Source: Aeromonas hydrophila subsp. hydrophila ATCC 7966
Lineage (GTDB): Bacteria > Pseudomonadota > Gammaproteobacteria > Enterobacterales > Aeromonadaceae
Direction: 5' to 3'
NCBI RefSeq assembly: GCF_000014805.1
Contig: NC_008570.1
Span: 4,517,001 to 4,581,000, forward strand
DNA: 64,000 nt
Position 1 is the first letter of the stretch; every line of letters starts with the position of its first letter. Of the stretch, positions 30,328 through 40,950 are shown in pieces. Below the pieces are notes generated by a model. The model did not search any database and was not told where the DNA came from. It worked only from the letters and a program-made list of their open reading frames with translations. Both the position numbers and the translations under genes were made by a program.

Positions 30328-31341
30328 ATGAAAGTACTGGTCACCGGCGGCTGCGGCTACATCGGCAGCCACACCTGCCTGGCACTGCAAGCGGCTGGCA
30401 TGGAGCCCGTGGTGGTGGACAACCTCTGCAACAGCAAGGCGGGTGTACTGGCTCGCATCGCCGCCATCAGCGGGTGCGAGCCCCGCTTCTATCAGGGGGA
30501 CATCCGTGACCCGGCCCTGCTGGATCGCATCTTCAGCGAGCAACGGATCGACGCCGTGATCCACTTCGCCGCCCTCAAGGCGGTCGGCGAGTCCACCCGC
30601 CTCCCCCTCGCATACTACGAGAACAACCTGAGCGGCACCCTGGTATTGCTGCAGGCGATGCAGCGGGCCGGCGTCCATAACCTGGTGTTCAGCTCGTCGG
30701 CCACCGTCTACGGCGACCCGGCCAACACCCCCATCCGGGAAGATTTCCCGCGCAGCGCCACCAACCCCTACGGCCGATCCAAGCTGATCATCGAAGAGAT
30801 CCTCGAGGATCTGCAGCGGGCCGAGCCGCACTGGAGCATGACCCTGCTGCGCTACTTCAACCCGGTCGGCGCCCACGAGTCGGGCACCATGGGGGAAGAT
30901 CCCCAGGGGATCCCCAACAACCTCATGCCGTTTTTGACCCAGGTCGCCATCGGCCGGCGCGACTGCCTTTCCATCTTTGGTAACGATTACCCCACCGTCG
31001 ACGGCACCGGTGTGCGCGACTACATCCACGTGATGGATCTCGCCGAGGGGCACGTCAAGGCGTTGCAGCACTGCGCCAGCAAGGGGGGCGTGCACGTCTA
31101 CAACCTGGGCACGGGCCAGGGCCAGAGCGTGCTGCAGATGGTCGCGGCGTTCGAGGCAGCCAGCGGCCGCCCCTTGCCCTATCGCATCGAACCAAGACGT
31201 CCCGGCGACATCGCCGAATGCTGGGCCGATCCCGCCAAGGCCGAGCGCGAGCTGGGCTGGCGAGCCCAGAGGGATCTGGCCGCCATGTGTGCCGACAGCT
31301 GGCGCTGGCAATCCGCCAACCCACGGGGGTATGAGGCGTGA
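30328..31341 (+). CDS. galE: UDP-glucose 4-epimerase GalE
   Basis: A 337-residue short-chain dehydrogenase-fold enzyme that interconverts UDP-galactose and UDP-glucose with bound NAD+. It has the Rossmann loop VTGGCGYIGSHT at residues 5-16, SSSATVYGD near 123, the catalytic YGRSK (Tyr about 150) and the GTGVRDYIHVMDLAEGH motif near 230. ATG at 30328 is 6 bases after GGAG; an ATG 6 bases earlier would be too close. First gene of galETK-galM. Confidence 0.97.
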   Translation: MKVLVTGGCGYIGSHTCLALQAAGMEPVVVDNLCNSKAGVLARIAAISGCEPRFYQGDIRDPALLDRIFSEQRIDAVIHFAALKAVGESTRLPLAYYENNLSGTLVLLQAMQRAGVHNLVFSSSATVYGDPANTPIREDFPRSATNPYGRSKLIIEEILEDLQRAEPHWSMTLLRYFNPVGAHESGTMGEDPQGIPNNLMPFLTQVAIGRRDCLSIFGNDYPTVDGTGVRDYIHVMDLAEGHVKALQHCASKGGVHVYNLGTGQGQSVLQMVAAFEAASGRPLPYRIEPRRPGDIAECWADPAKAERELGWRAQRDLAAMCADSWRWQSANPRGYEA

Positions 31342-31354
31342 TGTCCGTTTTGCT

Positions 31355-31409
31355 CCCTTCTCCCGTCGCGGGAGAGGGGCCAAAGATGAGCGGCGCCCCC
31401 GCCCTCATC
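31355..31409 (+). promoter_or_regulatory. Two hairpins between galE and galT
   Basis: TCTCCCG-TCG-CGGGAGA extended by CCC/GGG (31355-31378), then GATGAG...CTCATC with an inner GGC/GCC (31385-31409). Neither has a T-run; they may set the galE to galTK expression ratio. Confidence 0.6.
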
Positions 31410-31447
31410 ACTGCCCGCAATTCCTTTATTGAGCTTGAGGAGTGATG

Positions 31448-32502
31448 ATGTTCAACCCGGTTGATCACCCCCACCGTCGTTTCAACCCGCTGACCGGCCA
31501 ATATGTGCTGGTCTCCCCTCACAGGGCCAAGCGCCCCTGGCAGGGCCAGGTCGAGAAGGTGAGCCAGGCGCCGAGCCAGGCTCATGACCCCGACTGCTTC
31601 CTCTGTGCCGGCAACAAGCGCGTCACCGGCGACCAGAACCCCTACTATCGGGATACCTTCGTCTTTACCAACGACTTTGCCGCCCTGATGCAGGACACCC
31701 CGGCCGCCAGTGGCCAGCAGGATCCCCTGCTCAAGCTGGAAGCCGCCCGTGGCACCAGCCGGGTCATCTGCTTCTCGCCGGATCACGGCAAGACGCTGCC
31801 CGAGCTGCCCCTGCCTGCCATCGAGCAGGTGATCACCACCTGGATGGAGCAGGTGGCCGAACTGTCGGCCCAGTGGGAGTGGGTGCAGGTGTTTGAAAAC
31901 AAGGGCGCCGTCATGGGCTGCTCCAACCCTCATCCCCACGGCCAGCTGTGGGGCAGCGACTTCCTGCCCAATGAAATTGCCCGCGAAGAGCAGCACCAGC
32001 GCGACTGGCTGGCGGAGCACGGCCGCCCGCTGCTGGTCGACTACGTGGAGCGGGAGCTGCAGGATCGCTCCCGCATCGTGGTAGAGACCGCCCACTGGCT
32101 GGCGGTAGTCCCCTTCTGGGCGGCCTGGCCGTTCGAGACCCTGCTGCTGCCCAAGCGCCACGTTCCCTCTCTGCTCGACCTCACTCCCGAGCTGCAGCAG
32201 GATCTGGCCATCGCGCTCAAGGAGCTCACCAGCCGCTACGACAATCTGTTCGAGTGCAGCTTCCCCTACTCCATGGGCTGGCACTTTGCCCCGCCCCGCT
32301 CCGACTGCCCAGAGGCGTGGCAACTGCATGCCCACTTCTATCCGCCGCTGCTGCGCTCCGCCACGGTGCGCAAATTCATGGTGGGCTTCGAGATGCTGGC
32401 CGAGACCCAGCGTGATCTGACTCCGGAACAAGCGGCGGAACGACTGCGCGCCCTGTCCCCCATTCATTACAACCAGACCAATCAGGCCAACGAGGAGGCC
32501 CT

Positions 32503-32506
<4 letters not shown>
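31448..32506 (+). CDS. galT: Galactose-1-phosphate uridylyltransferase GalT
   Basis: The 352-residue HIT-superfamily enzyme exchanges UMP between UDP-glucose and galactose-1-phosphate. It shows [30 protein letters not shown] at the start in pieces, zinc-site cysteines in CFLCAG near residue 52, the uridylylated histidine in NPHPHGQLW near 163-171, and later zinc-site HAHFYPP near 296. ATG at 31448, 5 bases after GAGGAG, is preferred to ATG/GTG codons just before it. Its stop overlaps the galK start by four bases. Confidence 0.97.
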
Positions 32507-33647
<1,141 letters not shown>

Positions 33648-33651
<4 letters not shown>

Positions 33652-33719
33652 GCCCATTGATGATGCAGACCGACGGCCATGTCTGCCGGATCGGCAACAC
33701 AGGTGCAGGCAGACTATGA
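33648..33719 (+). CDS. Tiny 23-codon open frame at the galK-galM junction (echo of the galK end)
   Basis: The frame starts in the ATGA that ends galK and stops in the ATGA that starts galM, so ribosomes could pass galK, this frame and galM in sequence. Its product ends [15 protein letters not shown], matching the GalK C-terminus [14 protein letters not shown], and the bases align too, ending in identical CTATGAGC. It is therefore best read as a degenerate tandem copy of the 3' end of galK that keeps translational coupling. A stable peptide is unlikely. Confidence 0.65.
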
Positions 33720-34708
33720 GCGATGCCATGATCCCGTTCGAGCTGGAAAACGAGGAGGGGCTGCGCCTGCGTGGCCTCGATTTCGGTGCCACCCTCACCT
33801 CCCTAACCCTGCCGGTGGCGGGCGGGCGCCGCGAAGTGCTGCTGGGCTGCGCCGATGAGGCCTACCCCGCGCAGCAGGTGTGGCTGGGGGCGGTGGCGGG
33901 GCGCTTTGCCAACCGTATCGGCGGCGCCGAACTGCTGCGCGACGGCCAGCGCTGGCCGCTGGATGCCAACCAGCCGCCCCACTGCCTGCACGGCGGGCGG
34001 GCGGGGTTTCATCGCCAGCACTGGCAGATCAAGGAGCGGGAGGCGGACCGGGTCAGACTGACCCTGCTCTCCCGGGCGGGGGATCAGGGCTTTCCCGGCA
34101 ACCTGCGGGTCACGCTGGAGTACCGGCTGGAGCAGTGCGATCTGGTGGTGGATTTCGTCGCCAGCACGGATGCCGCGACCCCGGTCAGCCTCACCAGCCA
34201 CACCTACTTCAATCTCGATGACAACCCGAACGGCGGCGATGTGCGCGATCACCTCATCCGCCTCAATGCCGACCGTTTCCTGCCGACCGACCAAAGCGGC
34301 CTGCCGCTCGCGCTCGCACCGGTGGAGGGGCCATTCGATCTGCGCCACGAACGCCTTATCGGACAAGATTGGCTGAGCCACCCCCAGCAGCAACAGGCCA
34401 AGGGGTATGACCACGCCTTCGTGCTCAACGGGCCGAGCGCCGAGTGGGCGGCACGGGTGGTCTCGGGGGATCGCCAGCTGGCGATGGAGGTCTACACCAA
34501 CCAGCCCTCGCTGCAGTTCTACACCGGCAACTGGCTGGCCAATACGCCGGCGCGAGGCGGCCGACTCCATCAGGATCACGCCGGCTTCTGTCTGGAAGCC
34601 CAGCAGTTGCCGGACAGCCCCAACCGGCCCGAGCTGGGGGATCCCTGGCTGTCGCCGGGGCAGACCTATCGCCACCAGACCCGTTATCGCTTTATCGCCG
34701 CCAGCTGA
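33716..34708 (+). CDS. galM: Aldose 1-epimerase (galactose mutarotase) GalM
   Basis: A 330-residue mutarotase converting beta- to alpha-D-galactose for GalK. It has GRFANRIGGAEL near residue 62, CLHGGRAGFHRQHW with the active histidine, SLTSHTYFNLDD with the second histidine near 165, and the catalytic Glu in GFCLEAQQLPDSPN near 288. Product length is slightly below E. coli GalM (346). ATG at 33716 overlaps the preceding mini-frame; ATG at 33728 is an alternative. Last gene of the gal operon. Confidence 0.94.
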   Translation: MSDAMIPFELENEEGLRLRGLDFGATLTSLTLPVAGGRREVLLGCADEAYPAQQVWLGAVAGRFANRIGGAELLRDGQRWPLDANQPPHCLHGGRAGFHRQHWQIKEREADRVRLTLLSRAGDQGFPGNLRVTLEYRLEQCDLVVDFVASTDAATPVSLTSHTYFNLDDNPNGGDVRDHLIRLNADRFLPTDQSGLPLALAPVEGPFDLRHERLIGQDWLSHPQQQQAKGYDHAFVLNGPSAEWAARVVSGDRQLAMEVYTNQPSLQFYTGNWLANTPARGGRLHQDHAGFCLEAQQLPDSPNRPELGDPWLSPGQTYRHQTRYRFIAAS

Positions 34709-34893
34709 TCCCGGCGCCCTCCGGCAGACCTGCGCTGACCACCCCAGGCGCGGCCGGGGCGGCGTCACCGTTTCGCGGCACTCTGGCTACACTCTGGCCC
34801 CGCGCACTCTGCTCCATGCCGACATGGCGGATGAAGAGGGCACGGGGTCACCCGTCACATCCGCTCGCACACAAGTTCACGCAAGGAGTCGTT

Positions 34894-35904
34894 ATGGATG
34901 ATCACTACCTCGCCGCCCCCGACCGCTACCAGCGCCAGCCCTATCGACCCGCCGGTCGCCACGGCCTGCGCCTGCCCGGCATCGGTTTCGGCCTCTGGCA
35001 CAACTTCGGCGCCGAGTGCGATCCTGCCACCGCGAAAGCCATGGTGCACCAGGCGTTCGACCTGGGCATCACCCACTTCGATCTGGCCAACAACTACGGG
35101 CCGCCGCCGGGGTCGGCCGAGATCACCTTCGGCAAGCTGCTCAAGGGGAGCCTGGCTCCCTATCGGGACGAGCTCATCATCGCCAGCAAGGCGGGGTACA
35201 TCATGTGGGATGGCCCCTACGGCGATGGCGGCAGCGCCAAATACCTGTTTGCCAGCCTGCACCAGAGCTTGCGCCGGCTCGGCCTCGACTACGTGGACAT
35301 CTTCTACCACCACAGGCCGGATCCGCGCACCCCGCTGGAGGAGACCTGCCAGGCGCTGGCCCTGATGGTACGTCAGGGCAAGGCGCTCTACGTCGGCCTC
35401 TCCAACTACCCGGCCCCGCTCGCCGCGCAGGCCGCCGCCCGGCTGGCGGAGCTGGGCACCCCCTGTCTGGTCAATCAGCTCAAATACTCCCTGTTCCAGC
35501 GCGATATTGAAGCCGAAACCCTGCCGGCCTGCCGCGAACACGGCATGGGGGTGATCGCCTTCTCCCCGCTGGCCGGCGGGCTGCTGAGCGATCGCTACCT
35601 GGCAGGCATTCCAGCGGATTCGCGCGCCGCCAGTGCCAGCCCCTTCCTCAAGCCCGAACAGATCACCGCCGGCAAGCTGGCCACCATCCGTGCCCTGCAC
35701 GCGCTGGCGCAGCAGCGGGGTCAACCGCTGTCGCAACTGGCACTGCAGTGGGTGCTGCGCGACTCTGTGGTGAGCTGCGCCCTGATCGGTGCCAGCAGCC
35801 CGCAGCAGATTGTCAGCGCGGTGGAAGCCCAGGCCCAACCCCCGCTGGATGCGGCGCTGCTGCAGCAAATCGAGGGGATCCTGACCAGCCAGGGCACCGC
35901 CTGA
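34894..35904 (+). CDS. Aldo/keto reductase, YghZ/GpmA-like
   Basis: A 336-residue NADPH-dependent aldo-keto reductase in the family of E. coli YghZ, an L-glyceraldehyde-3-phosphate and methylglyoxal reductase. It has FDLANNYGPPPGSAE near residue 62-77 with the catalytic Asp and Tyr, the Lys in IIASKAGYIMW, the His in FYHHRPD and a C-terminal LIGASSPQQI cofactor motif. AAGGAG precedes the ATG. It lies 185 bases after galM and probably has its own promoter, which I cannot see clearly. Confidence 0.9.
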   Translation: MDDHYLAAPDRYQRQPYRPAGRHGLRLPGIGFGLWHNFGAECDPATAKAMVHQAFDLGITHFDLANNYGPPPGSAEITFGKLLKGSLAPYRDELIIASKAGYIMWDGPYGDGGSAKYLFASLHQSLRRLGLDYVDIFYHHRPDPRTPLEETCQALALMVRQGKALYVGLSNYPAPLAAQAAARLAELGTPCLVNQLKYSLFQRDIEAETLPACREHGMGVIAFSPLAGGLLSDRYLAGIPADSRAASASPFLKPEQITAGKLATIRALHALAQQRGQPLSQLALQWVLRDSVVSCALIGASSPQQIVSAVEAQAQPPLDAALLQQIEGILTSQGTA

Positions 35905-36084
35905 TCGGGGCCGATGCCGACAGCGAACAAATCTGACCCGAACGAAAACCCATAGCCCCGCCGGCGGGGCCTGGCGCCGACACAATATTCACTGGTTGCC
36001 CGCCCGATTTTCCTCCATCATTGGTCGCCCCTGGCTCGGCTCGGGGCCGACTTCATCCGGACCAATAATCAAGAGATCTGAAAC

Positions 36085-36900
36085 ATGACAGAGTCTTACG
36101 CCCTGTTTGTCGCCTTCGTGCTGGGCATAGTGGAGGGCCTGACCGAGTTCCTCCCCGTCTCCTCCACCGGCCACATGATCATCGTCGGCCACCTGCTTGG
36201 CTTCGACGGCCCCAAGGCTGCCACCTTCGAAGTGGTGATCCAGATGGGCTCCATTCTGGCGGTGGTCGCCGTGTTCTGGCGCCGCCTGTTTGGCCTGATC
36301 GGCATCCACTTCGGCCAGAAACCGGCGCAGGGACACGCCACCCTCTCGCTGGTGCACATCATCCTCGGCATGCTGCCCGCCGTGATCATCGGCCTCGCCA
36401 TCCACAGCTGGATCAAGGCCCATCTGTTCGGCCCGCAAACCGTGATGTACGCCCTGGTGGCCGGCGGTATCCTGCTGATCATCGCCGAGAAGTTCCGCCC
36501 GGCAGTGCGCTCCGAAACCCTGGACGACATCAGCTACAAGCAGGCGCTCGGCATCGGTCTGTTCCAGTGCCTGGCGCTCTGGCCCGGTTTCTCCCGCTCC
36601 GGTGCCACCATCAGCGGCGGCATGCTGATGGGGATCAGCCGCCAGGCGGCGGCCGAGTTCTCCTTCATCCTGGCGGTGCCCATGATGGTGGCGGCCAGCG
36701 GACTGGATCTCTACAAGAGCCGGGATCTGCTCTCCATGGCCGACTTCCCCATGTTCGCGGTGGGCTTCATCACCGCCTTCGTGGTGGCCATGATCGCCAT
36801 CAAGACCTTCCTGGCGCTGATCCGTCGCCTCGACTTCATCCCGTTCGCCATCTACCGCTTCGTGGTGGCCTTCGCCGTCTATCTGGTGTTCGTCGCCTGA
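36085..36900 (+). CDS. uppP: Undecaprenyl-diphosphatase UppP (BacA)
   Basis: A 271-residue inner-membrane protein with about eight hydrophobic helices that regenerates the undecaprenyl-phosphate carrier for wall and O-antigen synthesis and confers bacitracin resistance. The two catalytic motifs are visible: [14 protein letters not shown] at residues 13-26 and [14 protein letters not shown] near 169-182. Length and sequence match E. coli BacA. A terminator follows. Confidence 0.97.
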   Translation: MTESYALFVAFVLGIVEGLTEFLPVSSTGHMIIVGHLLGFDGPKAATFEVVIQMGSILAVVAVFWRRLFGLIGIHFGQKPAQGHATLSLVHIILGMLPAVIIGLAIHSWIKAHLFGPQTVMYALVAGGILLIIAEKFRPAVRSETLDDISYKQALGIGLFQCLALWPGFSRSGATISGGMLMGISRQAAAEFSFILAVPMMVAASGLDLYKSRDLLSMADFPMFAVGFITAFVVAMIAIKTFLALIRRLDFIPFAIYRFVVAFAVYLVFVA

Positions 36901-36919
36901 TCCGGCCGCAACACCATGC

Positions 36920-36947
36920 AAAAAGGGACCTCGAGGGTCCCTTTTTT
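36920..36947. terminator. Bidirectional terminator between uppP and chrR-like gene
   Basis: AAAGGGACC-TCGAG-GGTCCCTTT with A- and T-runs on both sides, serving both converging genes. Confidence 0.9.
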
Positions 36948-36961
36948 ATTGCCGCCATGGC

Positions 36962-37627
36962 TCAGTAGAGGCGATGGCTGATGCCGTTGAGCAGCCGCGA
37001 CAGCCCCTTGGTGAACTGCACCGGCGCATCCTGCACCGTGTAGCAGAGGCAGCCGTCCGGGGTGTGCGGACTGTGGGCGTGGCTGGCATCACGCCAGATG
37101 AAGTCCCCCGCCTGATAGCGGGTGTCGCCATCTTCGATGGTGCCTGCCAGCAGCAGGGTCAGCTCATAGCCCTTGTGGGTGTGCTCCGGGATGCGGCCGC
37201 CCGCCTCTATGTGCAGCAGGCTGGCGCGGGCCCCCTGCTCGTCGAGCGGCAGGCTCACCTGCCGGATGGCGCCGATGTGGCGCCAGCTGGGGGCGTGGTG
37301 ACGGGCCAGCACCCTGGGCAACCGGTACGACTGGCCCGCCACCTGCAGTTCGGGCTGTGCCGCCGCCGACTGACTCAACGCAGCCGCACTGGCCACCGGC
37401 TGCTGCAGGATGCCAGCCAGCATGGCATCGAACGCCGCCGGCAAGGGCTCGCACTCTTCGGCCGGCGCTAGATATTGCCGGGCCAGCTCCTCTTCGCAGG
37501 CCCGCAGCCGGGCCGCGCAATCGGGGCAAAGCTCGCAGTGAGCGGAAACGCCGACGGCCAGCGGCAGGGGCAGTTCGTCGGCGGCAAAGGCGCGCAACAT
37601 GGCCTGAACGGGATGGGCTTTAATCAT
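36962..37627 (-). CDS. chrR: ChrR-type zinc anti-sigma factor with cupin domain
   Basis: A 221-residue anti-sigma factor of the ChrR family. The N-terminal zinc anti-sigma domain has His/Cys ligands in AHCELCPDC near residues 29-37; the C-terminal cupin (HIEAGGRIPEHTHKGYELTLLLAG near 138-160, then GDFIWRDASHAHSP) would bind a second metal. In Rhodobacter such proteins release RpoE when singlet oxygen or organic peroxides strike. Its start overlaps the sigma factor stop by eight bases, so the two are coupled. Confidence 0.9.
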   Translation of the reverse strand: MIKAHPVQAMLRAFAADELPLPLAVGVSAHCELCPDCAARLRACEEELARQYLAPAEECEPLPAAFDAMLAGILQQPVASAAALSQSAAAQPELQVAGQSYRLPRVLARHHAPSWRHIGAIRQVSLPLDEQGARASLLHIEAGGRIPEHTHKGYELTLLLAGTIEDGDTRYQAGDFIWRDASHAHSPHTPDGCLCYTVQDAPVQFTKGLSRLLNGISHRLY

Positions 37628-38240
37628 GGCCTTGCTCCACTTGTTCCTTCAATTTTTGTAATGCCAGTCTGAGGCGGGATTTGATGGTGCCGAGCGGCAC
37701 GCCGAGCCGGTCTGCCAGCTCCTGCTGGGAGAGCTCCTGCAGGTAGATGCCGCGCACCACCTGCTGCTGCGGTTCCGGCAGGGTGCCGACGTAATGGGCC
37801 ATCTGGCGGGTCAGCACGGCGTCTTCACCGCCGCTCAGGTGCTCCTCTTCCGCCCTGAACTCCAGCATGGGCCACAGCTCCTCAGCACAGAGTTCTTCCT
37901 TGCTGGCGCGACGTCGGCGCAGCATGTCGAAACCCTGATTGCGCATCACGGTGTAGATCCAGGTGGTGGCGGCCCCCTTGTCGGGGTGATAGAGCCGGGC
38001 CTTCTGCCACACCAGCAGCATGGTCTCCTGTACCAGTTCCATGGCGTTGGCCTCGCTGCCGAGGTGGCGCAGCCCGTAGCTGCGGATGCGCGGGGCAAAG
38101 TGCTGGAACAGGGTGGCGAAGGCGGCCTTATCGCCATGCTCGGCCACCCGCACCAACAGGGATTTCAGATCGCCGGCGGGGTCATCCATGGGGGGCGATA
38201 TCCTGTGCGGAGTCGATTGTGATTGGCCAGTATATGCCAT
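37620..38240 (-). CDS. ECF sigma factor, RpoE/ChrR-partner group (ECF11-like)
   Basis: An ECF sigma factor with region 2 (RSYGLRHLGSEANAMELVQETMLLVWQKA, core binding and -10 recognition) and region 4 (LSQQELADRLGVPLGTIKSRLRLALQKLKE, -35 recognition). ATG at 38240 has AAGG 9 bases upstream; ATG at 38189 (MDDPAGDL) is the alternative and nearer the usual family start but lacks a ribosome site. It overlaps the chrR-type gene, and a TGATCC promoter-like element lies upstream, so autoregulation is likely. The signal is probably photo-oxidative or peroxide stress, from the family. Confidence 0.9.
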   Translation of the reverse strand: MAYTGQSQSTPHRISPPMDDPAGDLKSLLVRVAEHGDKAAFATLFQHFAPRIRSYGLRHLGSEANAMELVQETMLLVWQKARLYHPDKGAATTWIYTVMRNQGFDMLRRRRASKEELCAEELWPMLEFRAEEEHLSGGEDAVLTRQMAHYVGTLPEPQQQVVRGIYLQELSQQELADRLGVPLGTIKSRLRLALQKLKEQVEQGHD

Positions 38241-38272
38241 GGCGCCGTACCTTGAAGAGGGTGATGAGTGCC

Positions 38273-38299
38273 AATACGTGCGCCGCAGCAAAAGGATCA
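38273..38299 (-). promoter_or_regulatory. Candidate ECF-sigma promoter upstream of the sigma gene
   Basis: On the minus strand TGATCC (38294-38299) is followed after 15 bases by CGTATT (38273-38278). TGATCC is the -35 word of RpoE/ChrR-type promoters. The 5' end would lie about 25 bases before the ATG at 38240. Confidence 0.5.
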
Positions 38300-38321
38300 C
38301 CGGCACCGTATCAAAGAGGGC

Positions 38322-38888
38322 TCAGTGGCTGGCGACCAGCAACCCGCTCAGCAGGGAGAGCGCCGGCTGGTTGTCTTCCGCCGCCACCAGCCACTGCTTC
38401 TGCTCCACCGGGATCGGCAGCACCTCCAGCCAGCGCTGGGCCACCCAGCTGGCATCACCCCAGTCGGGGTTGCGATAGAGGGCCGCGTATTCCGGGTAGT
38501 CCTCGAACACCTCCTGCAGCGCCCTGGCCAGCGAGTGCTGGTCGGCATTGAGCCGGCCGGTGCGCCAGGGGGGCAGCTGCTCCACCTCCCCAAGCCGCAA
38601 GCCGTCTGCCTCCTGCCACAGATCGGTGATCCTGACCCGCTCCATGCCAAGCACCGTGATGCCGAGCAGGCCGTCCGGCAGTTGATCGAAGTCGACGATC
38701 CGCACCCGGGTGGCGATGGGGTACATGTTGCGCAGCGCATCGGGCTGGCGGGGATCCAGCATGCAGAGGGCGAAGCCCTGATCTCCCGCCTGGGCGATCA
38801 TGCGCTGGTATCTGGGCTCGAAGATGCGCAGCGGCATGATGCCGCCGGGCAGCAGATGGGCCGAGAGGGGAAACAGCGCCAGTTTCAT
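38322..38888 (-). CDS. Lon substrate-binding-domain (LON) protein
   Basis: A 188-residue stand-alone protein resembling the N-terminal substrate-binding domain of Lon protease: it begins MKLALFPLSAHLLPGGIMPLRIFEPRYQRM, the hallmark of the LON domain, but has no ATPase or protease part. Such proteins are widespread and of unknown detailed role. GAGGAA precedes the ATG at 38888. It lies upstream of the sigma/anti-sigma pair on the same strand, 81 bases away, so it may or may not be cotranscribed. Confidence 0.87.
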   Translation of the reverse strand: MKLALFPLSAHLLPGGIMPLRIFEPRYQRMIAQAGDQGFALCMLDPRQPDALRNMYPIATRVRIVDFDQLPDGLLGITVLGMERVRITDLWQEADGLRLGEVEQLPPWRTGRLNADQHSLARALQEVFEDYPEYAALYRNPDWGDASWVAQRWLEVLPIPVEQKQWLVAAEDNQPALSLLSGLLVASH

Positions 38889-39201
38889 CGACAGATTCCT
38901 CGGTAAAAGGTCCCTGTTGATACGACCGTGCCGACGGGGCAGATCATTCAGAACGAGCTGGAATAAAAAACCCCTTAACAATCAGGGGAAAATAGCCTGG
39001 ACAAGCCGCTTCGATATGCAGTAGAAATGGATAAGCACCACAATTTCCGTCCAATATTCTGGATTACGGTGCCAAATGCAGTGAAATATCCGCCCGTCCA
39101 ACTCCGGCGGGCCGTCCCTATAGTTTTCTCGGGCCGATGCGGGTAAAATTCACGCCCTTATATATCAGTCATTTTTCGACGCGCAACCTTGGTGGTCAGT
39201 T
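38889..39201. promoter_or_regulatory. Divergent region between the LON gene and argS, with argS promoter
   Basis: A 313-base spacer without a gene. For argS, TAAAAT at 39144-39149 with TAGTTT at 39121-39126 and a 17-base spacer is the best promoter candidate. CCCCT...AGGGG at 38971-38988 is a small dyad of unclear use. Confidence 0.45.
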
Positions 39202-40947
39202 ATGAAAGAGCATATTCATCATCTACTTGAACAAACGGTAGCCAATCTGAAGTCAGCGGGCGTCCTGCCGGCGGACCTGGAAGCCCGCGTGCAAGTAGAC
39301 CGATGCAAGGAGAAGGCTCACGGCGACCTGGCCACCAACTTGGCCATGCTGCTGGCCAAACCGGCCCGCAAGAATCCCCGTGAGCTGGCCGCTGCCATCA
39401 TCGAGCACCTGCCCGCCTCCGATCTGATCGCCAAGGTCGAGATCGCCGGCCCCGGCTTCATCAACTTCTTCTTCGACCCGAGCTGGCTGGCCGGTCAGGT
39501 GGAGGCCATGGTCGCCTCTGCCAACGCCAACGTGAAGCTGCCGGTGCCGCAGACCGTGGTGGTGGACTACTCCGCCCCCAACGTGGCCAAGGAGATGGCG
39601 GTGCACCACATCCGCTCCACCGTCCTCGGTGACGTGGCCGCCCGCGCGCTGGAGTTCCTCGGCCACAAGGTGGTGCGTGCCAACCACATCGGTGACTGGG
39701 GTACACAGTTTGGCATGCTGATCGCCTATCTGGAGAAGATGGCCAACGAGCACGCCTCCGACATGGAGCTGCGCGATCTGGAAGCCTTCTACACCCAGGC
39801 CAAGCGTCACTACGACGAAGACGAAGCCTTCGCCGAGCGCGCGCGCAACTACGTGGTCAAGCTGCAGGGCGGTGATGAGTACTGCCGCACCATGTGGAAG
39901 AAGCTGGTCGACATGACCATGGAGCAGAACCAGCGCAACTACGACCGCCTGAATGTCTCCCTGACCAACAAGGACATCATGGGCGAGTCCATGTACAACG
40001 ACATGCTGCCGGAGATCGTCGCCGATCTGAAAGCGCGCGGCCTGGCAGTCGAGAGCGAAGGCGCCACCGTCGTCTTCCTGGACGAGTACAAGAACAAGGA
40101 TGGCGAGCCCATGGGCGTCATCATCCAGAAGAGCGATGGCGGCTTCCTCTACACCACCACCGACATCGCCTGTGCCAAATACCGTTACGAAACCCTGGGC
40201 GCCGACCGGGTGATGTACTTCATCGACTCCCGTCAGCACCAGCACCTGATGCAGGCCTGGACCATCACCCGCAAGGCGGGCTATGTGCCGGAATCCGTAC
40301 CGCTCGAGCACCACGCCTTCGGCATGATGCTGGGCAAGGACGGCCGTCCCTACAAGACCCGTTCCGGCGGTACCGTCAAGCTGGTAGAGCTGCTGAACGA
40401 AGCCGAAGAGCGCGCCAGCGCCCTGCTGGAGAGCCGCAACAGCGACCTCTCCGCCGAAGAGAAGGCCCAGGTGGTGCACGCCATCGCCATGGGCGCGGTC
40501 AAGTATGCGGATCTCTCCAAGAACCGTACCACCGACTACATCTTCGACTGGGATCTGATGCTCTCCTTTGAAGGCAACACGGCGCCGTACCTGCAGTACG
40601 CCTACACCCGCATCCAGTCCATCTTCCGCAAGGCCGGCGTCGATGCCGACACCCTGAGCGGTCATGTGATCCTGAACGAGGAAGCGGAAGAGGTGCTGGC
40701 CCAGAAGCTGATCCAGTTCTCCGACGCGGTCAACGGCGTGGCGGACAAGGGCATGCCGCACCTGCTCTGTACCTATCTGTACGAGCTGTCCGGCAACTTC
40801 ATGACCTTCTACGAAGCCTGCCCGATCAACAAGGATGGCGTCGACGAAGCGACCCGTCAGAGCCGCCTGCTGCTGTGTGCCGCCACCGCCAAGGTCCTCA
40901 AGCTGGGTCTGGGCGTACTGGGCATCCACACCCTGGAGCGCATGTAA
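39202..40947 (+). CDS. argS: Arginyl-tRNA synthetase ArgS
   Basis: The 581-residue class I synthetase charges tRNA-Arg. It has the N-terminal Add-1 domain, [13 protein letters not shown] near residue 80, [43 protein letters not shown] in place of a KMSKS loop, as is usual for ArgRS, and the anticodon-binding DALR domain to LGIHTLERM. At the HIGH signature most relatives read MHVGHLRST or MHVGHIRST; here it is MAVHHIRST at about residues 132-140. No frameshift is seen and the rest is intact. ftsN follows after 3 bases. Confidence 0.97.
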   Translation: MKEHIHHLLEQTVANLKSAGVLPADLEARVQVDRCKEKAHGDLATNLAMLLAKPARKNPRELAAAIIEHLPASDLIAKVEIAGPGFINFFFDPSWLAGQVEAMVASANANVKLPVPQTVVVDYSAPNVAKEMAVHHIRSTVLGDVAARALEFLGHKVVRANHIGDWGTQFGMLIAYLEKMANEHASDMELRDLEAFYTQAKRHYDEDEAFAERARNYVVKLQGGDEYCRTMWKKLVDMTMEQNQRNYDRLNVSLTNKDIMGESMYNDMLPEIVADLKARGLAVESEGATVVFLDEYKNKDGEPMGVIIQKSDGGFLYTTTDIACAKYRYETLGADRVMYFIDSRQHQHLMQAWTITRKAGYVPESVPLEHHAFGMMLGKDGRPYKTRSGGTVKLVELLNEAEERASALLESRNSDLSAEEKAQVVHAIAMGAVKYADLSKNRTTDYIFDWDLMLSFEGNTAPYLQYAYTRIQSIFRKAGVDADTLSGHVILNEEAEEVLAQKLIQFSDAVNGVADKGMPHLLCTYLYELSGNFMTFYEACPINKDGVDEATRQSRLLLCAATAKVLKLGLGVLGIHTLERM

Positions 40948-40950
40948 TAG

